A DNA stretch of 64,000 nucleotides from CADEDH01 sp041394285 (GCA_041394285.1 JAWKIL010000007.1:62001-126000); one strand, 5' to 3'. Numbered from the stretch's first letter, positions 8,253-18,784 are shown. Translations and numbers: made by a program. The notes: generated by a model from the sequence alone, not told the origin.

Positions 8253-9430
8253 TCGAGCTCGATCGCCGCACCCGGGAGATGATCGAGGAGGTCCGCGAGC
8301 TGGGCCGCCTCCATATCCGCCAGATGGGACTCGACGCCGACCAGTCGGCCATGCCCCCGCCGGTGGACCACGAGTTCTACTACATCTGCGCCCGCCAGGA
8401 CGGTCTGGTGAGCCGCATGGTGGGGGCCGACGAGGGCGCCGGGGCGCTGGACTGGAAGCCGTTCCGCAACTTCCTGGTGGGGGAGGAGGCGGCCTACTGG
8501 GACCGCGGGGTGGCCTTGTCGCTGCCCGGCCCGGGCCTCGGTGGCCCGGCCATGCGCTCCACGGCCACACCGGAGCAACGCCAGCGGTTCCTCGAGGTGT
8601 TCACCGACCACTCCAAGCCCCGGTGGGGGGCGATGGCCATGACCGAGCCCGGCGCCGGCAGCGACGTGGCCCGGATCGCCACCCGGGCCCGCAAGGACGG
8701 CGACGAGTGGGTGCTCAACGGCCAGAAGATGTTCTGCTCCAACTCGGCCCGGGCCGAGTGGGTGGTGGTGTGGGCCACGGTTGACCCGTCGCTCGGACGG
8801 GAGGGCCACCGGGCCTTCGTGGTGGAGCGGGGTATGCCCGGCTTCGAGATCCTCAAGATCGAGCACAAGATGGGGTCCCGGGGGTACGAGACGGCCAGCT
8901 TCACCCTCGACGACGTGCGGGTGCCGGCCGAGAACCTCCTCGGTGGTGAGGAGTTCTACCAGAGCCGGGCCGGGTTCAAGGCCTCGATGGCCACGTTCAA
9001 CATGACCCGCCCGCTGCACACCGCCCACGGGGTGGGGATGGGCCGGGCCGCCCACGATTTCGCCCTCGACTTCGTGAAGGCCGAGTACCCCAAGCACAGC
9101 CGGCGCCGGCAGTTGGCCATGGAGCGCCTGGCCCGGATCCGGCGGGGTCTGCACACCGCCCGCCTGATGTACCTCAACGCCGTGTGGCTGGCCAAGAACG
9201 GTAAGTCGAACGCCCTGGAGGCCAGCTACGCCAAGATGTACTCGCCGCCCGTGATCCTCGAGTCGGTGAAGGCGGCGCTCGAGATCCTGGGCGAGGCCGG
9301 GGTCCGCAACGACAAGATGCTGGAGAAGCTGTACCGGGACGTGAAGATCCTCGACATCGGCGAGGGCACCCAGCAGGTCCAGCGCGTCGTCATCGCCCGC
9401 CAGCTCTTCGACTTCCCCCGAGACAAGTAG
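8249..9430 (+). CDS. Acyl-CoA dehydrogenase, full-length subunit
   Basis: FAD-dependent alpha,beta-dehydrogenation of an acyl-CoA thioester, with electrons passed to ETF. 393 residues, the normal length. AMTEPGAGSD (about 130-139) is the FAD-contacting signature, followed by NGQKMFCSNSARAEWVVVWA and DDVRVPAENLLGG in the beta domain; the C-terminus has the conserved GEGTQQVQRVVIARQLF. ATG overlaps the stop of the shorter partner gene (ATGA, 8249-8252), which implies coupled translation at a fixed ratio. It ends just before a double hairpin and faces a minus-strand chemoreceptor gene. The acyl chain it uses is unknown. Confidence 0.93.
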   Translation: MIELDRRTREMIEEVRELGRLHIRQMGLDADQSAMPPPVDHEFYYICARQDGLVSRMVGADEGAGALDWKPFRNFLVGEEAAYWDRGVALSLPGPGLGGPAMRSTATPEQRQRFLEVFTDHSKPRWGAMAMTEPGAGSDVARIATRARKDGDEWVLNGQKMFCSNSARAEWVVVWATVDPSLGREGHRAFVVERGMPGFEILKIEHKMGSRGYETASFTLDDVRVPAENLLGGEEFYQSRAGFKASMATFNMTRPLHTAHGVGMGRAAHDFALDFVKAEYPKHSRRRQLAMERLARIRRGLHTARLMYLNAVWLAKNGKSNALEASYAKMYSPPVILESVKAALEILGEAGVRNDKMLEKLYRDVKILDIGEGTQQVQRVVIARQLFDFPRDK

Positions 9431-9441
9431 CGGTGCTATTC

Positions 9442-9507
9442 GGGGGCTGCGCCCCCGTCGGCGCTTCGCGCCTCCCCCATCCGCCGGTGGGGCCCAACCC
9501 ACCGGCG
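9442..9507. terminator. Two GC hairpins between convergent genes
   Basis: First hairpin GGGGGC-TGC-GCCCCC at 9442-9456, second CGCCGGTGGG-GCCCAA-CCCACCGGCG at 9482-9507 (10-bp perfect arms). They fill the gap between the convergent acyl-CoA dehydrogenase and chemoreceptor genes and probably terminate both, although neither has a T-tract. The first hairpin recurs at 19149 and, as reverse complement, at 48288. Confidence 0.65.
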
Positions 9508-9520
9508 CGCCTAACGGCGC

Positions 9521-10984
9521 TCAGCCGACCAAGGACCGCAGGTCGGCGGCGATCTGGCGGACCTCGCGGGCGGCGTCCAGGGTGGCCTCGATCTCGGGAT
9601 CGGCCTGGCGGGCCTGGTCGGCCACGGACTGCACGGTGCCGGCGATCGAGCCGGTGGAGTCGACGGCGTAGCCCACGCTGCGGGCGATGTCGGTGGTGGC
9701 CGTGGTCTGCTCCTCCACCGAGGCGGCGATGGCCGACTGGATGTTGGAGATCTCCTCCATCACGTCGGTGATGGCCTCGATGGCCTCCACCGACCGGTTG
9801 GTGTCGGCCTGGATGGCCGAGATCCGCTCGGCGATCTGGTCGGTGGCCGACGAGGTCTGCTTGGCCAGCTCCTTCACCTCGTTGGCCACCACGGCGAACC
9901 CCTTGCCGGCCTCGCCGGCCCGGGCCGCCTCGATCGTGGCGTTGAGGGCCAGCAGGTTGGTCTGCTTGGCGATCGAGGTGATGACCTCGATCACCTGGCC
10001 GATCTCCTGGGACGACTCGCCCAGCTGAGCCACCGAGGCGTTGGTGTCCTGGGCCCGCAGGGCGGCGTCGGTGGCCACCGTGGAGGCCCGGGCCGTCTTG
10101 TGGGCGATCTCCTCGATCGAGCCCGACAGGCCGTCGATCACGTTGCCCACCTCGGCCACCCGGCTCGACACCGAGGTGGTGAGCGACGCCACGTCCTCCA
10201 CCTTGGTCACGGTGGCGGCGTTCATGCGCTCGATGCTGGCCACGGCCCGCTCCACCGCGATCGAGGCCGACTCCAGGCTCAGGGTGCTGGCCGACACCAC
10301 GCCGTTGATCGAGCGGGCCATGAACCACCCCGATGCCGCGCTGGCCGCGATGCCCAGCCCCAACAGGAGCATCAGCGTGCGCTTCTCGGTCTCGGCGTGG
10401 TGCTGGAGCAGGTCGAGCTGGACGTTGGTGGCGTCCTCGTAGAGGCCGTCGAGCAGGTCGATCCGGTCCCGCATCTGGCTGAACGACTCCTGGATGGTGT
10501 CGACGTCACCGGTGCCGGTGTCGAGCCAGCTCTGCACGCCGGCGAGCCATTCCTCCCGGAACTGCTTGAACTCCGAGACCAGCTGCTCCTCGCCCTCCAG
10601 CCCCAGGAGGTGCTCCTCGAACTGGGCGAACCGGTCGCCGGTCTGGCCCGAGTTCTCGGCGAAATCGGCCAGCTGCTCGTCCCGGGCCGGGCCGTCGGCC
10701 AGGGCGGAGGCCCGCTCGGCCGCCAACTGGGCCTGATAGGCGTCCCGGTCGATGTTCAGCAGCAGCAGGGCGGCCGGTGTCGAATGGCGGAACGACTGCT
10801 GGCTGAACAGCACCTTGTCGGTGTTGCGGAGCCCCACCACGGTCTGGCCCACCAGCGGCAGCGAGAGCAGGGTGACAAGGAGCAGAAGGCGCCGGCGAAC
10901 CGTGAACCGGCTCACCCGGCGCTCGCCGCCGGGAGCGGAGGATGGCTCGAGGGCGGCGATGGTGCTGTCGAAACCGTCGTTCAC
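9521..10984 (-). CDS. Methyl-accepting chemotaxis protein with four-helix-bundle-like sensor
   Basis: Second chemoreceptor of the window, 487 residues from GTG at 10984. A basic cytoplasmic leader (about 35 residues) precedes TM1 (LLLLVTLLSLPLVGQTVVGL), then an all-helical periplasmic region of about 140 residues rich in Glu/Gln/Asp (4HB_MCP-like), TM2 (LMLLLGLGIAASAASGWFMA), and a signalling domain with tip SIAKQTNLLALNATIEAARAG. The start is supported by a FliA-type promoter whose -10 box ends seven bases before the GTG, so the transcript would be leaderless or nearly so. Unlike the Cache-type receptor at 5.2 kb the sensor is small, so it may sense another protein or energy state rather than a small ligand. 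Confidence 0.9.
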   Translation of the reverse strand: MNDGFDSTIAALEPSSAPGGERRVSRFTVRRRLLLLVTLLSLPLVGQTVVGLRNTDKVLFSQQSFRHSTPAALLLLNIDRDAYQAQLAAERASALADGPARDEQLADFAENSGQTGDRFAQFEEHLLGLEGEEQLVSEFKQFREEWLAGVQSWLDTGTGDVDTIQESFSQMRDRIDLLDGLYEDATNVQLDLLQHHAETEKRTLMLLLGLGIAASAASGWFMARSINGVVSASTLSLESASIAVERAVASIERMNAATVTKVEDVASLTTSVSSRVAEVGNVIDGLSGSIEEIAHKTARASTVATDAALRAQDTNASVAQLGESSQEIGQVIEVITSIAKQTNLLALNATIEAARAGEAGKGFAVVANEVKELAKQTSSATDQIAERISAIQADTNRSVEAIEAITDVMEEISNIQSAIAASVEEQTTATTDIARSVGYAVDSTGSIAGTVQSVADQARQADPEIEATLDAAREVRQIAADLRSLVG

Positions 10985-10991
10985 CGGCTCC

Positions 10992-11018
10992 GTATCGGCC
11001 GCTGCCGGGGGTGGTTGA
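10992..11018 (-). promoter_or_regulatory. FliA (sigma-28) type promoter of the second chemoreceptor gene
   Basis: On the minus strand: -35 TCAA (11015-11018), 15-base spacer, -10 GCCGATAC (10992-10999). The consensus known for sigma-28 is TAAA-N15-GCCGATAA. Only seven bases separate the -10 box from the GTG start. The fliA gene itself is in the window at 57.5 kb. Confidence 0.65.
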
Positions 11019-11108
11019 GCAGGCCCGGGACGAATGGGGCCATCGGCCCGGACGCTCCGCCGCCGGTACGGGGACGATCTACCCGGGTCGTTACACCTGG
11101 GACCCCCC

Positions 11109-11138
11109 ACGCGGTCCTCCTACACGCGGTCCTCCTAC
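11109..11138. repeat. Two direct copies of a 15-bp unit at the TetR stop codon
   Basis: The unit acgcggtcctcctac occurs twice head to tail (11109-11123, 11124-11138). The TetR stop codon lies in the second copy, so loss or gain of one unit would replace the stop region by a copy of itself. Probably a slippage duplication. Confidence 0.7.
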
Positions 11139-11764
11139 ACCTGGGTCCCCCGCAGGCCGTCGAAGACCATGGCCACCAGCTCGTCGATGACCTGTCGGGG
11201 GCTGCGCCCGCTGTCGGGGCGGTACCACTCGACGGTCCAGTTCATGGCGCCGAACAGCAGCATCCGGACGACGGCCGGGTCGATGCCCGGCTTCAGCTCG
11301 CCGCTGGCCAGGGCCTCGACGATCAGCTGGTGGAAGAACTCGCCGTAGGCCTGCTGATGGGAGTAGTGACGGTCCCGGACCTCGGCCGGGGCCAGGGAGA
11401 AGATCCGGCTGTTGGCGGCGCAGTAGTCGCTCAGCTCCAGCACGGAGGCGGCATGGGCCCGGATGGCGGTCTCCAGCCGTACCGCCGGTGTGGCGTCGGG
11501 ACCGAGGGCGTCGAGCGCCGATCGCACGGCATCCCAGCTCCGTTCCACCCCGAGCCGCAGCACCTCCTCCACCAGGCGGTCACGCCCGTCGAAGTGGTAG
11601 TAGAGGCTTCCCGTCTGCATGCCGGCCTCCTCTGCGATGTCGCACAGGCGGGCGGCGTTGCCCCGCACCCGGAAGACCCGGGCTGCCGAGTCCAGGATGC
11701 GCTGACGGCTCCGGGCCGATTTGGTGGCCGGCGGTGGGTCGACCGCCGCGATCTGCTTGGCCAT
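11135..11764 (-). CDS. TetR-family transcriptional regulator
   Basis: One-component repressor, 209 residues. The N-terminal helix-turn-helix covers residues about 17-63 (RQRILDSAARVFRVRG, then DIAEEAGMQTGSLYYHFDGRDRL, the classical TetR recognition helix with YYHF). The ligand-binding part includes HYSHQQAYGEFFHQLIVEAL and ends VFDGLRGTQV, similar to regulators of lipid or acyl-CoA metabolism (KstR2/FadR-like), but the effector is not identifiable. ATG at 11764 lies 10 bases after the stop of the channel gene, making it the last gene of a gnd-zwf-channel-tetR run. Being last in the operon, it might regulate that operon or act elsewhere. Confidence 0.9.
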   Translation of the reverse strand: MAKQIAAVDPPPATKSARSRQRILDSAARVFRVRGNAARLCDIAEEAGMQTGSLYYHFDGRDRLVEEVLRLGVERSWDAVRSALDALGPDATPAVRLETAIRAHAASVLELSDYCAANSRIFSLAPAEVRDRHYSHQQAYGEFFHQLIVEALASGELKPGIDPAVVRMLLFGAMNWTVEWYRPDSGRSPRQVIDELVAMVFDGLRGTQV

Positions 11765-11773
11765 CTCCCGATG

Positions 11774-12862
11774 CTAACCGCGCCGGAGCCGACGCCGGGA
11801 CGACGCCGGGGCCCGGTCGCTCGACCATGGCGCCGGCGGGGCCATGACGAGGTCGCACAGGCCCACGAGCACTGCGTCGTAGTTCACCCGCCAGCCCGTG
11901 AAGTCCCGCCACGCCTGGTCCCGGTCGGGCACCAGGGGCAGGCCGGCCACGCTCAGCTCGTGGCACAGGGCGTCGAACTCGGCCCGCGACACCGAGATGG
12001 GGTCGGTGGGGGTGGGGGAGGGGTCGTAGCGGATGCCGAAGTGATCGGCGATGCGGCGCAAGGCCAGGAAGCCGGTGCGTAGCAGCAGGTCACAGCGCGG
12101 ATCGCGGGGCAGATCCACGGTCGAGCGGATGATGGCGGCGGTGTCGAGCACGCATCCGGCCGCCGTGATCCAGCTCCTCTGAGGGTGGGGCGAGCGGAAG
12201 TACACCAGGCTGGGGTGGCTGGTGTGGCTCTCCTCGATGTCGACGAACCATTCGGCCCAGGGCTGGATGACGTCGGGCACGATCTGGCCGAGGGAGGACA
12301 ACTGGTTGAACCGGATCAGCATCCGGTCGGGCGACGGGGGCAGCCCGGCCCGGACCTCGAGCATGCCGACCAGCGCCTCCCGCCGGCTGAAGGCCCCGTA
12401 GATCGTGGGCAGGTAGGAGATCATCAGCGAGACCAGGCCGAGGCCCACCACGGCCTGGGCGAAGGCCAGCGCCACCCGGCCCGTGCCCGGCGGCCGGACG
12501 AAGCCCAGCGTCAGCAGCGACGAGCCGCTGGTCACGAACGCCTCGCTCACCGGGTGGATGCCGCTGGCCCAGAAGATGCAGGTGAAGCCGGTCATCATCA
12601 GCAGCACCCACAGGCCGGGAAGGAAGATCAGGGCCACGGGTGCGTAGAGGGCCATGATCCGGTCCCGCCACTCGAACGATCGGCGGGGGCCGGCCAGCAG
12701 GCGGAACAGGCGCAGCAGCAGGCGGAAGTGCACGGTGGTGAGCAGGGTCTGGTAGGCCCGGGGGACGACCACCGTCTCGATGGCCGACAGCACGGTGGCC
12801 GCCACCACCAGCGCCCCGAGGGCGAAGACCGCGATCCGTTCCGCGGTGTGGAGCAGCTCCAC
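11774..12862 (-). CDS. Two-TM potassium-channel-like membrane protein
   Basis: 362 residues from GTG at 12862, which starts five bases after the zwf stop. TM1 is IAVFALGALVVAATVLSAI, a basic loop follows, then ALIFLPGLWVLLMMTGFTCI, a pore-loop-like SGSSLLTLGFVRPPG and a last hydrophobic helix VALAFAQAVVGLGLVSLMI. The pore loop resembles the TxxTLGYG filter of two-TM potassium channels (Ion_trans_2) but with LGF in place of GYG, so ion selectivity is doubtful. The C-terminal 200 residues are soluble and helical without a RCK Rossmann motif. Such proteins are annotated as 'potassium channel family' in actinobacteria. Its place behind zwf suggests co-expression, not a known link. Confidence 0.75.
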   Translation of the reverse strand: MELLHTAERIAVFALGALVVAATVLSAIETVVVPRAYQTLLTTVHFRLLLRLFRLLAGPRRSFEWRDRIMALYAPVALIFLPGLWVLLMMTGFTCIFWASGIHPVSEAFVTSGSSLLTLGFVRPPGTGRVALAFAQAVVGLGLVSLMISYLPTIYGAFSRREALVGMLEVRAGLPPSPDRMLIRFNQLSSLGQIVPDVIQPWAEWFVDIEESHTSHPSLVYFRSPHPQRSWITAAGCVLDTAAIIRSTVDLPRDPRCDLLLRTGFLALRRIADHFGIRYDPSPTPTDPISVSRAEFDALCHELSVAGLPLVPDRDQAWRDFTGWRVNYDAVLVGLCDLVMAPPAPWSSDRAPASSRRRLRRG

Positions 12863-12867
12863 CGGCG

Positions 12868-14250
12868 TCAGCTGGTGATGAAGTGGAGGCCGCCGTGGAG
12901 GAGCTGGCTGGCCTCGCCGGGCCCCCAGCTGCCCCGGGTGTAGGGCCGTACGGGGGGCGGATCGGCCAGCACCCCGTCGACGATGCGCCACGCCTCGAGC
13001 ACGCTGTCGGACCGGGCGAACAGGCTCGGGTCGCCCCGCAGGGCGTCACCGATCAGCCGGTCGTAGGCCTCGCGACCCTCGGGCCGGTCGTGTTGAAGAT
13101 GCATCTGCACCGGGCCGCTGACCAGCTCGGCCCCCGGCACCTTGGCCTGGACATCGAGGAGGATCTCGTCGTCGGGCTTGGTCCGGAACACGAGATGGTT
13201 GGCTCCCGGGTCGCAGGTGTCGGCGGCGAACAGGGGGCGGGGTGGGCGGTGCAGCTCCACCACCGCCTCGGTGACGGTGCGGGCCATGCCCTTTCCCGCC
13301 CGCACCACCCAGGGCACACCGGCCCAGCGCCAGGAGTCGATCTCGAACCGGACGGCCACCCAGGTCTCGGTGTCGGAGTCGGGTGCCACCCCGTCCTCGG
13401 CGTGATAGCCCTGGTACTGGCCCCGCACGATCGAACGCTGATCCAGGGGGCGGATGGCCTCCAGCACCTTCACCCGCTCGTCGCGCAGGGCGTCGGCCCG
13501 GTCCGACACCGGCGGCTCCATGGCGAGGAGCGACACCATCTGCAGCAGGTGGTTCTGGACCACGTCCCGCAGGGCGCCCACGGAGTCGTAGAAGGCGCCC
13601 CGGCCCTCGATGCCGAAGTCCTCGGCCATCGTGACCTGCACGCTGCGCACGAAGTGCCGGTTCCAGATCGGCTCCAGGAAGGTGTTGGCGAACCGGAAGA
13701 TCATCAGGTTCTGGACCGACTCCTTGCCCAGGAAGTGGTCGATCCGGTAGACGGCCTCCTCTGGGAAATGGCGGTGGATGATGTCGTTCAGCTCCTGGGC
13801 CGATGCCAGATCACGTCCGAACGGCTTCTCCACCACCACGCGCCCGGCGGTGGCCAGGCCCACCGAGGCGATGCCTTCCACCACGTCGTCGAACAGGCTG
13901 GGCGGGATGGCCAGGTAGAACAGGGGCTGGCGGCGGCGGCCCAGGCGGTGCTCGATCTCGCCGTAGGTGGCCCGGTCGGTGTAGTCGCCGGCCACGTAGC
14001 ACAGGTTGGCGGCCAGCCGGGCGAACACACCGTCGTCGATGTCCTCGCCCGCTTCGGCCAGCGCGGCCCGGGCCTCCCGGCGCAGGATGTCGTCGCTCCA
14101 GGGGCGGGAAGCGACGCCGATCACGGGCATGTCCAGCCGTCCGGCGGCGGTCAGGTCGTAGAGAGCGGAGAAGAGCTTCTTGCGGGCCAGATCGCCGGTG
14201 ATGCCGAACAGCACCAGGGCGTCGGCCGGCTCGTCCCGGTGTCGGCTCAC
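12868..14250 (-). CDS. zwf: Glucose-6-phosphate 1-dehydrogenase
   Basis: First enzyme of the oxidative pentose phosphate pathway: glucose-6-phosphate to 6-phosphogluconolactone with NAD(P). 460 residues, normal for the family. The dinucleotide fold shows LFGITGDLARKK near residue 15, VVEKPFGRD near 138 and the active-site motif RIDHFLGKE near 170, followed by NLMIFRFANTFLEPIWNR. The C-terminus ends SQLLHGGLHFITS. GTG at 14250 overlaps the stop of the gnd gene by four bases (GTGA), so gnd and zwf are coupled, two NAD(P)H-producing steps of the same route; the lactonase pgl is not in the operon. Confidence 0.96.
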   Translation of the reverse strand: MSRHRDEPADALVLFGITGDLARKKLFSALYDLTAAGRLDMPVIGVASRPWSDDILRREARAALAEAGEDIDDGVFARLAANLCYVAGDYTDRATYGEIEHRLGRRRQPLFYLAIPPSLFDDVVEGIASVGLATAGRVVVEKPFGRDLASAQELNDIIHRHFPEEAVYRIDHFLGKESVQNLMIFRFANTFLEPIWNRHFVRSVQVTMAEDFGIEGRGAFYDSVGALRDVVQNHLLQMVSLLAMEPPVSDRADALRDERVKVLEAIRPLDQRSIVRGQYQGYHAEDGVAPDSDTETWVAVRFEIDSWRWAGVPWVVRAGKGMARTVTEAVVELHRPPRPLFAADTCDPGANHLVFRTKPDDEILLDVQAKVPGAELVSGPVQMHLQHDRPEGREAYDRLIGDALRGDPSLFARSDSVLEAWRIVDGVLADPPPVRPYTRGSWGPGEASQLLHGGLHFITS

Positions 14251-15302
14251 GGAGCGGCCGGTCCGGTGGCGGGAGGCGGCGGCGCCGGCTCCTGGTGGCC
14301 GCCGAACTGGGCCCGCATGGCCGACAGCATCTGGTTGGCGAACTGGCTGCGGCCCCGGCTGTCGAACCGGGAGTAGAGGGCGGCCGACAGCACAGGGGCC
14401 GGCACGCCCACGTCGACTGCGGCCTGCACGGTCCAGCGGCCCTCGCCCGAGTCGGCCACGGTGCCGGCGAAGCCGGCCAGGTCCGGGCTCTCGGCCAGGG
14501 CGGCGGCGGTGAGGTCGAGCAGCCAGCTCGACACCACGCTGCCCCGGCGCCACAGCTCGGCGACGGCGCCCACATCGAGGTCGTAACGGTAGTGCTCGGG
14601 GTGGCGCAGCGGGGCGGTCTCGGCGTTGGCCGGATGCTGGGCCGCCCATTCGGGCCGGCCGATCCCCGCCTGGCGCAACAGGTTGAGGCCCTCGGCGTAC
14701 GCCGCCATGAGGCCGTACTCGATCCCGTTGTGGACCATCTTCACGAAGTGACCGGCGCCCACCGGCCCGCAGTGGAGCCAGCCGGCCTCGCCCGGCGCCA
14801 GCGGGCCTTGCCGTCCCGGGGTGCGGGGGGCGGCGTCGAGCCCGGGGGCCAGGGCGTCGAAGACGGGGGCCAGGTGGGCCACGGCATCGTCGTCGCCTCC
14901 CACCATGAGGCAGAAGCCCCGCTCCAGGCCGAAGACGCCGCCGCTGGTGCCGACGTCGAGGTAGCGGACGCCGTTCGGAGCGAGCTCGGCCGCCCGGGCC
15001 AGATCGTCGGTCCAGTTGGAGTTGCCGCCGTCGATCACGATGTCGCCGGCGTCGAGGTGGGCGGCGGCGTCGGCCAGCACCCGGCCCGTCACGGCGGCCG
15101 GCACCATCACCCAGATCACCTTGGGGGAGGGGAGCTGGGCGGCCAGAGCGGCCAGATCGGCCGAACCCACGGCGCCCTCGCCCTCCAGGGCCTCCACTGC
15201 CGCCCGGTCCAGGTCGAACACCACCACCTCGTGGCCGTGGGCCACCAGCCGGCGGGTGAGATTGGCACCCATCCGCCCCAGGCCGACCATCCCGATTCTC
15301 AT
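14247..15302 (-). CDS. gnd: 6-phosphogluconate dehydrogenase, short (GndA/GntZ-like) form
   Basis: Oxidative decarboxylation of 6-phosphogluconate to ribulose-5-phosphate. 351 residues, i.e. the short class (about 300-350) rather than the 470-residue dimeric form; short enzymes are usually NAD-preferring. The N-terminal Rossmann motif is GMVGLGRMGANL, then IDGGNSNWTDD, the substrate-binding DVGTSGGVFGLERG and the catalytic GAGHFVKMVHNGIEYG near residue 180. A Pro-rich tail (EPAPPPPATGP) ends the protein. AGGAGG lies five bases before ATG 15302. It heads the gnd-zwf-channel-tetR run. Confidence 0.95.
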   Translation of the reverse strand: MRIGMVGLGRMGANLTRRLVAHGHEVVVFDLDRAAVEALEGEGAVGSADLAALAAQLPSPKVIWVMVPAAVTGRVLADAAAHLDAGDIVIDGGNSNWTDDLARAAELAPNGVRYLDVGTSGGVFGLERGFCLMVGGDDDAVAHLAPVFDALAPGLDAAPRTPGRQGPLAPGEAGWLHCGPVGAGHFVKMVHNGIEYGLMAAYAEGLNLLRQAGIGRPEWAAQHPANAETAPLRHPEHYRYDLDVGAVAELWRRGSVVSSWLLDLTAAALAESPDLAGFAGTVADSGEGRWTVQAAVDVGVPAPVLSAALYSRFDSRGRSQFANQMLSAMRAQFGGHQEPAPPPPATGPAAP

Positions 15303-15417
15303 AGGGGCCTCCTCATGGGGCCACGCTACCCGCCACCCGCTCAGCCGAAGCCCTGCCCCGCTCCGCCCACCCGCTCCGGCCCGGCCCGGCCCCGACGGTC
15401 GGCGAACCCTGGGTCGA

Positions 15418-15467
15418 CGAACCTTGTCACTAAATACCGCCAGAGGCGGCAAAAAGTGACAAAGATC
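15418..15467. repeat. Palindromic element, copy A, upstream of the AbiEi/DUF559 gene
   Basis: Fifty bases built as nested inverted repeats: outer arms around TTGTCAC...GTGACAA and an inner hairpin CCGCC-AGA-GGCGG. The order cgaacc-x-TGTCAC-6-CCGCC-3-GGCGG-6-GxGACAAAG-xTC is repeated with identical spacing at 16537-16586 (35 of 50 positions identical by my count, the differences falling mainly in spacers and loop). It lies in the 286-base gap between divergent gnd and the AbiEi/DUF559 gene; that gap is locally richer in A/T than the genes around it. Confidence 0.75.
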
Positions 15468-15587
15468 TTCTATATGCGCGAAATGCCGCCAGATTGGAGG
15501 ACCAAGCCCGCTACCGTCGCCATCCGATCCCGCCACACTCGCACGACCTCGTGCCTCTGTTCGCCCGAGACCACCCGTGGAACCCAT

Positions 15588-16520
15588 ATGGACAGACGGT
15601 CCGTTGACGCCCGCATCATCGCCCTCGCTGGAGCGAACGGGATGGTGCTGACCACCGAGCAGCTGAATCGAGCTGGGATCGGTCACCACCACATCGAGAG
15701 CCGCCGGGGAGGGCTGCTCAACCCCTTGGCCCGCGGCGTGTACGGCATCGGAGACGTGACTCCGGTCGTCCGCCTCCGGGCGATCCTGGCCCTCATGCCG
15801 GCCAGCGCCGGGTCACATCACACGGCTGGCCATGGCCACGCACTACCGGTACGGCCCGGCGACGTCATCGAGGTGACGACGGCCCGGCGAAGCAGGGTGG
15901 TCATGGAAGGCGTGCGGATACGCACCACCACCTGGTTGCCGGCCGAGGACGTCACGATGATCGACGGCGTGCGCATGACGACGGTGGCTCGGACGGTGTG
16001 CGATCTGGCCGCAGTAGTGGCGCGGGGCCGGCTGCAACACGTGCTGGAGGTGGCGATCTCCAGCGACAAGGTCACACCAGGGGCGCTGCAGGCATGTGCC
16101 GCCGCCTGGTGCCGGAGGGGCCGGGCCGGCTCGGGTGTCATCCGGGCTCTCGATCACGAGCTGCTCGACGGCGAGCCTATGGCCGTCTCCGAGCTGGAGC
16201 GGCGGGCCGCCCGCCTGCTGCGGGAGGAGGGGCTCGAAGGCTGGCAGGCCCAGTACCGGCCGCCCTGGTACGACGGCGTGCGCGGCATCGTCGACGGAGC
16301 CTGGCCGGAGTTGAAGGTGGTGATGGAGCTCGATGGCCGCCGGTGGCACGCCACGGCTCAGGCCCAGGCCGAGGATCGGCGCCGGGATCGGACGGCCATC
16401 GCCCACGGCTGGATCACGCTCCGCTTCGGCTGGCAGGAGATCGTGCACCGACCGGCATCGGTGGTCGACGAGTGCCGCATGGTGCTGGCCGCTCGTCGCC
16501 GGGCGGCCAGCACCTGGTGA
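15588..16520 (+). CDS. AbiEi-like N-terminal plus DUF559 (Vsr-like) C-terminal protein
   Basis: 310 residues. The first 55 residues look like the winged-helix AbiEi antitoxin N-terminus (MDRRSVDARIIALAGANGMV, TEQLNRAGIGHHHIESR, LARGVYGIG). Residues 60-160 resemble the AbiEi C-terminal fold (SHHTAGHGHALPV, GVRIRTTTWLPAEDV, TTVARTVCDLA). The end is a DUF559/very-short-patch-repair-like nuclease fold: VDGAWPELKVVMELDGRRWHATAQAQAEDRRRDRTAIAHGW with the D...E-x-D pattern and TLRFGWQEI. Such proteins are common actinobacterial orphans annotated as type IV TA antitoxin or endonuclease-domain protein; activity unproven. ATG 15588 is followed by the first similar residue. No AbiEii toxin is adjacent. 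Flanked on both sides by copies of one palindromic element. Confidence 0.82.
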   Translation: MDRRSVDARIIALAGANGMVLTTEQLNRAGIGHHHIESRRGGLLNPLARGVYGIGDVTPVVRLRAILALMPASAGSHHTAGHGHALPVRPGDVIEVTTARRSRVVMEGVRIRTTTWLPAEDVTMIDGVRMTTVARTVCDLAAVVARGRLQHVLEVAISSDKVTPGALQACAAAWCRRGRAGSGVIRALDHELLDGEPMAVSELERRAARLLREEGLEGWQAQYRPPWYDGVRGIVDGAWPELKVVMELDGRRWHATAQAQAEDRRRDRTAIAHGWITLRFGWQEIVHRPASVVDECRMVLAARRRAASTW

Positions 16521-16536
16521 AACCGCGACATCGAGC

Positions 16537-16586
16537 CGAACCGTGTCACCTTGTGCCGCCTCCGGCGGCATTGCGCGACAAAGTTC
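16537..16586. repeat. Palindromic element, copy B, downstream of the AbiEi/DUF559 gene
   Basis: Same 50-base layout as the copy at 15418: CGAACC-G-TGTCAC, six bases, CCGCC-TCC-GGCGG, six bases, GCGACAAAG-TTC. Outer arms pair with two mismatches, inner arms perfectly. It sits 16 bases after the stop, between convergent genes, and could act as a terminator. A third sequence with similar ends (GTCGCG...GGTGACACxGTTCGG) lies at 20658-20701. Confidence 0.75.
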
Positions 16587-16657
16587 GCTGGGTGGGTGGG
16601 TGGGAGGGTCGACGGGTGACGGAGCGGGCGGGAGGGCGGCACGGCAGGGCTGCAGGG

Positions 16658-18784
<2,127 letters not shown>

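Noticed and set aside
15588..16520. Complete AbiE toxin-antitoxin system
   Set aside because: Only an AbiEi-like protein fused to a DUF559 domain; no AbiEii nucleotidyltransferase gene is adjacent.
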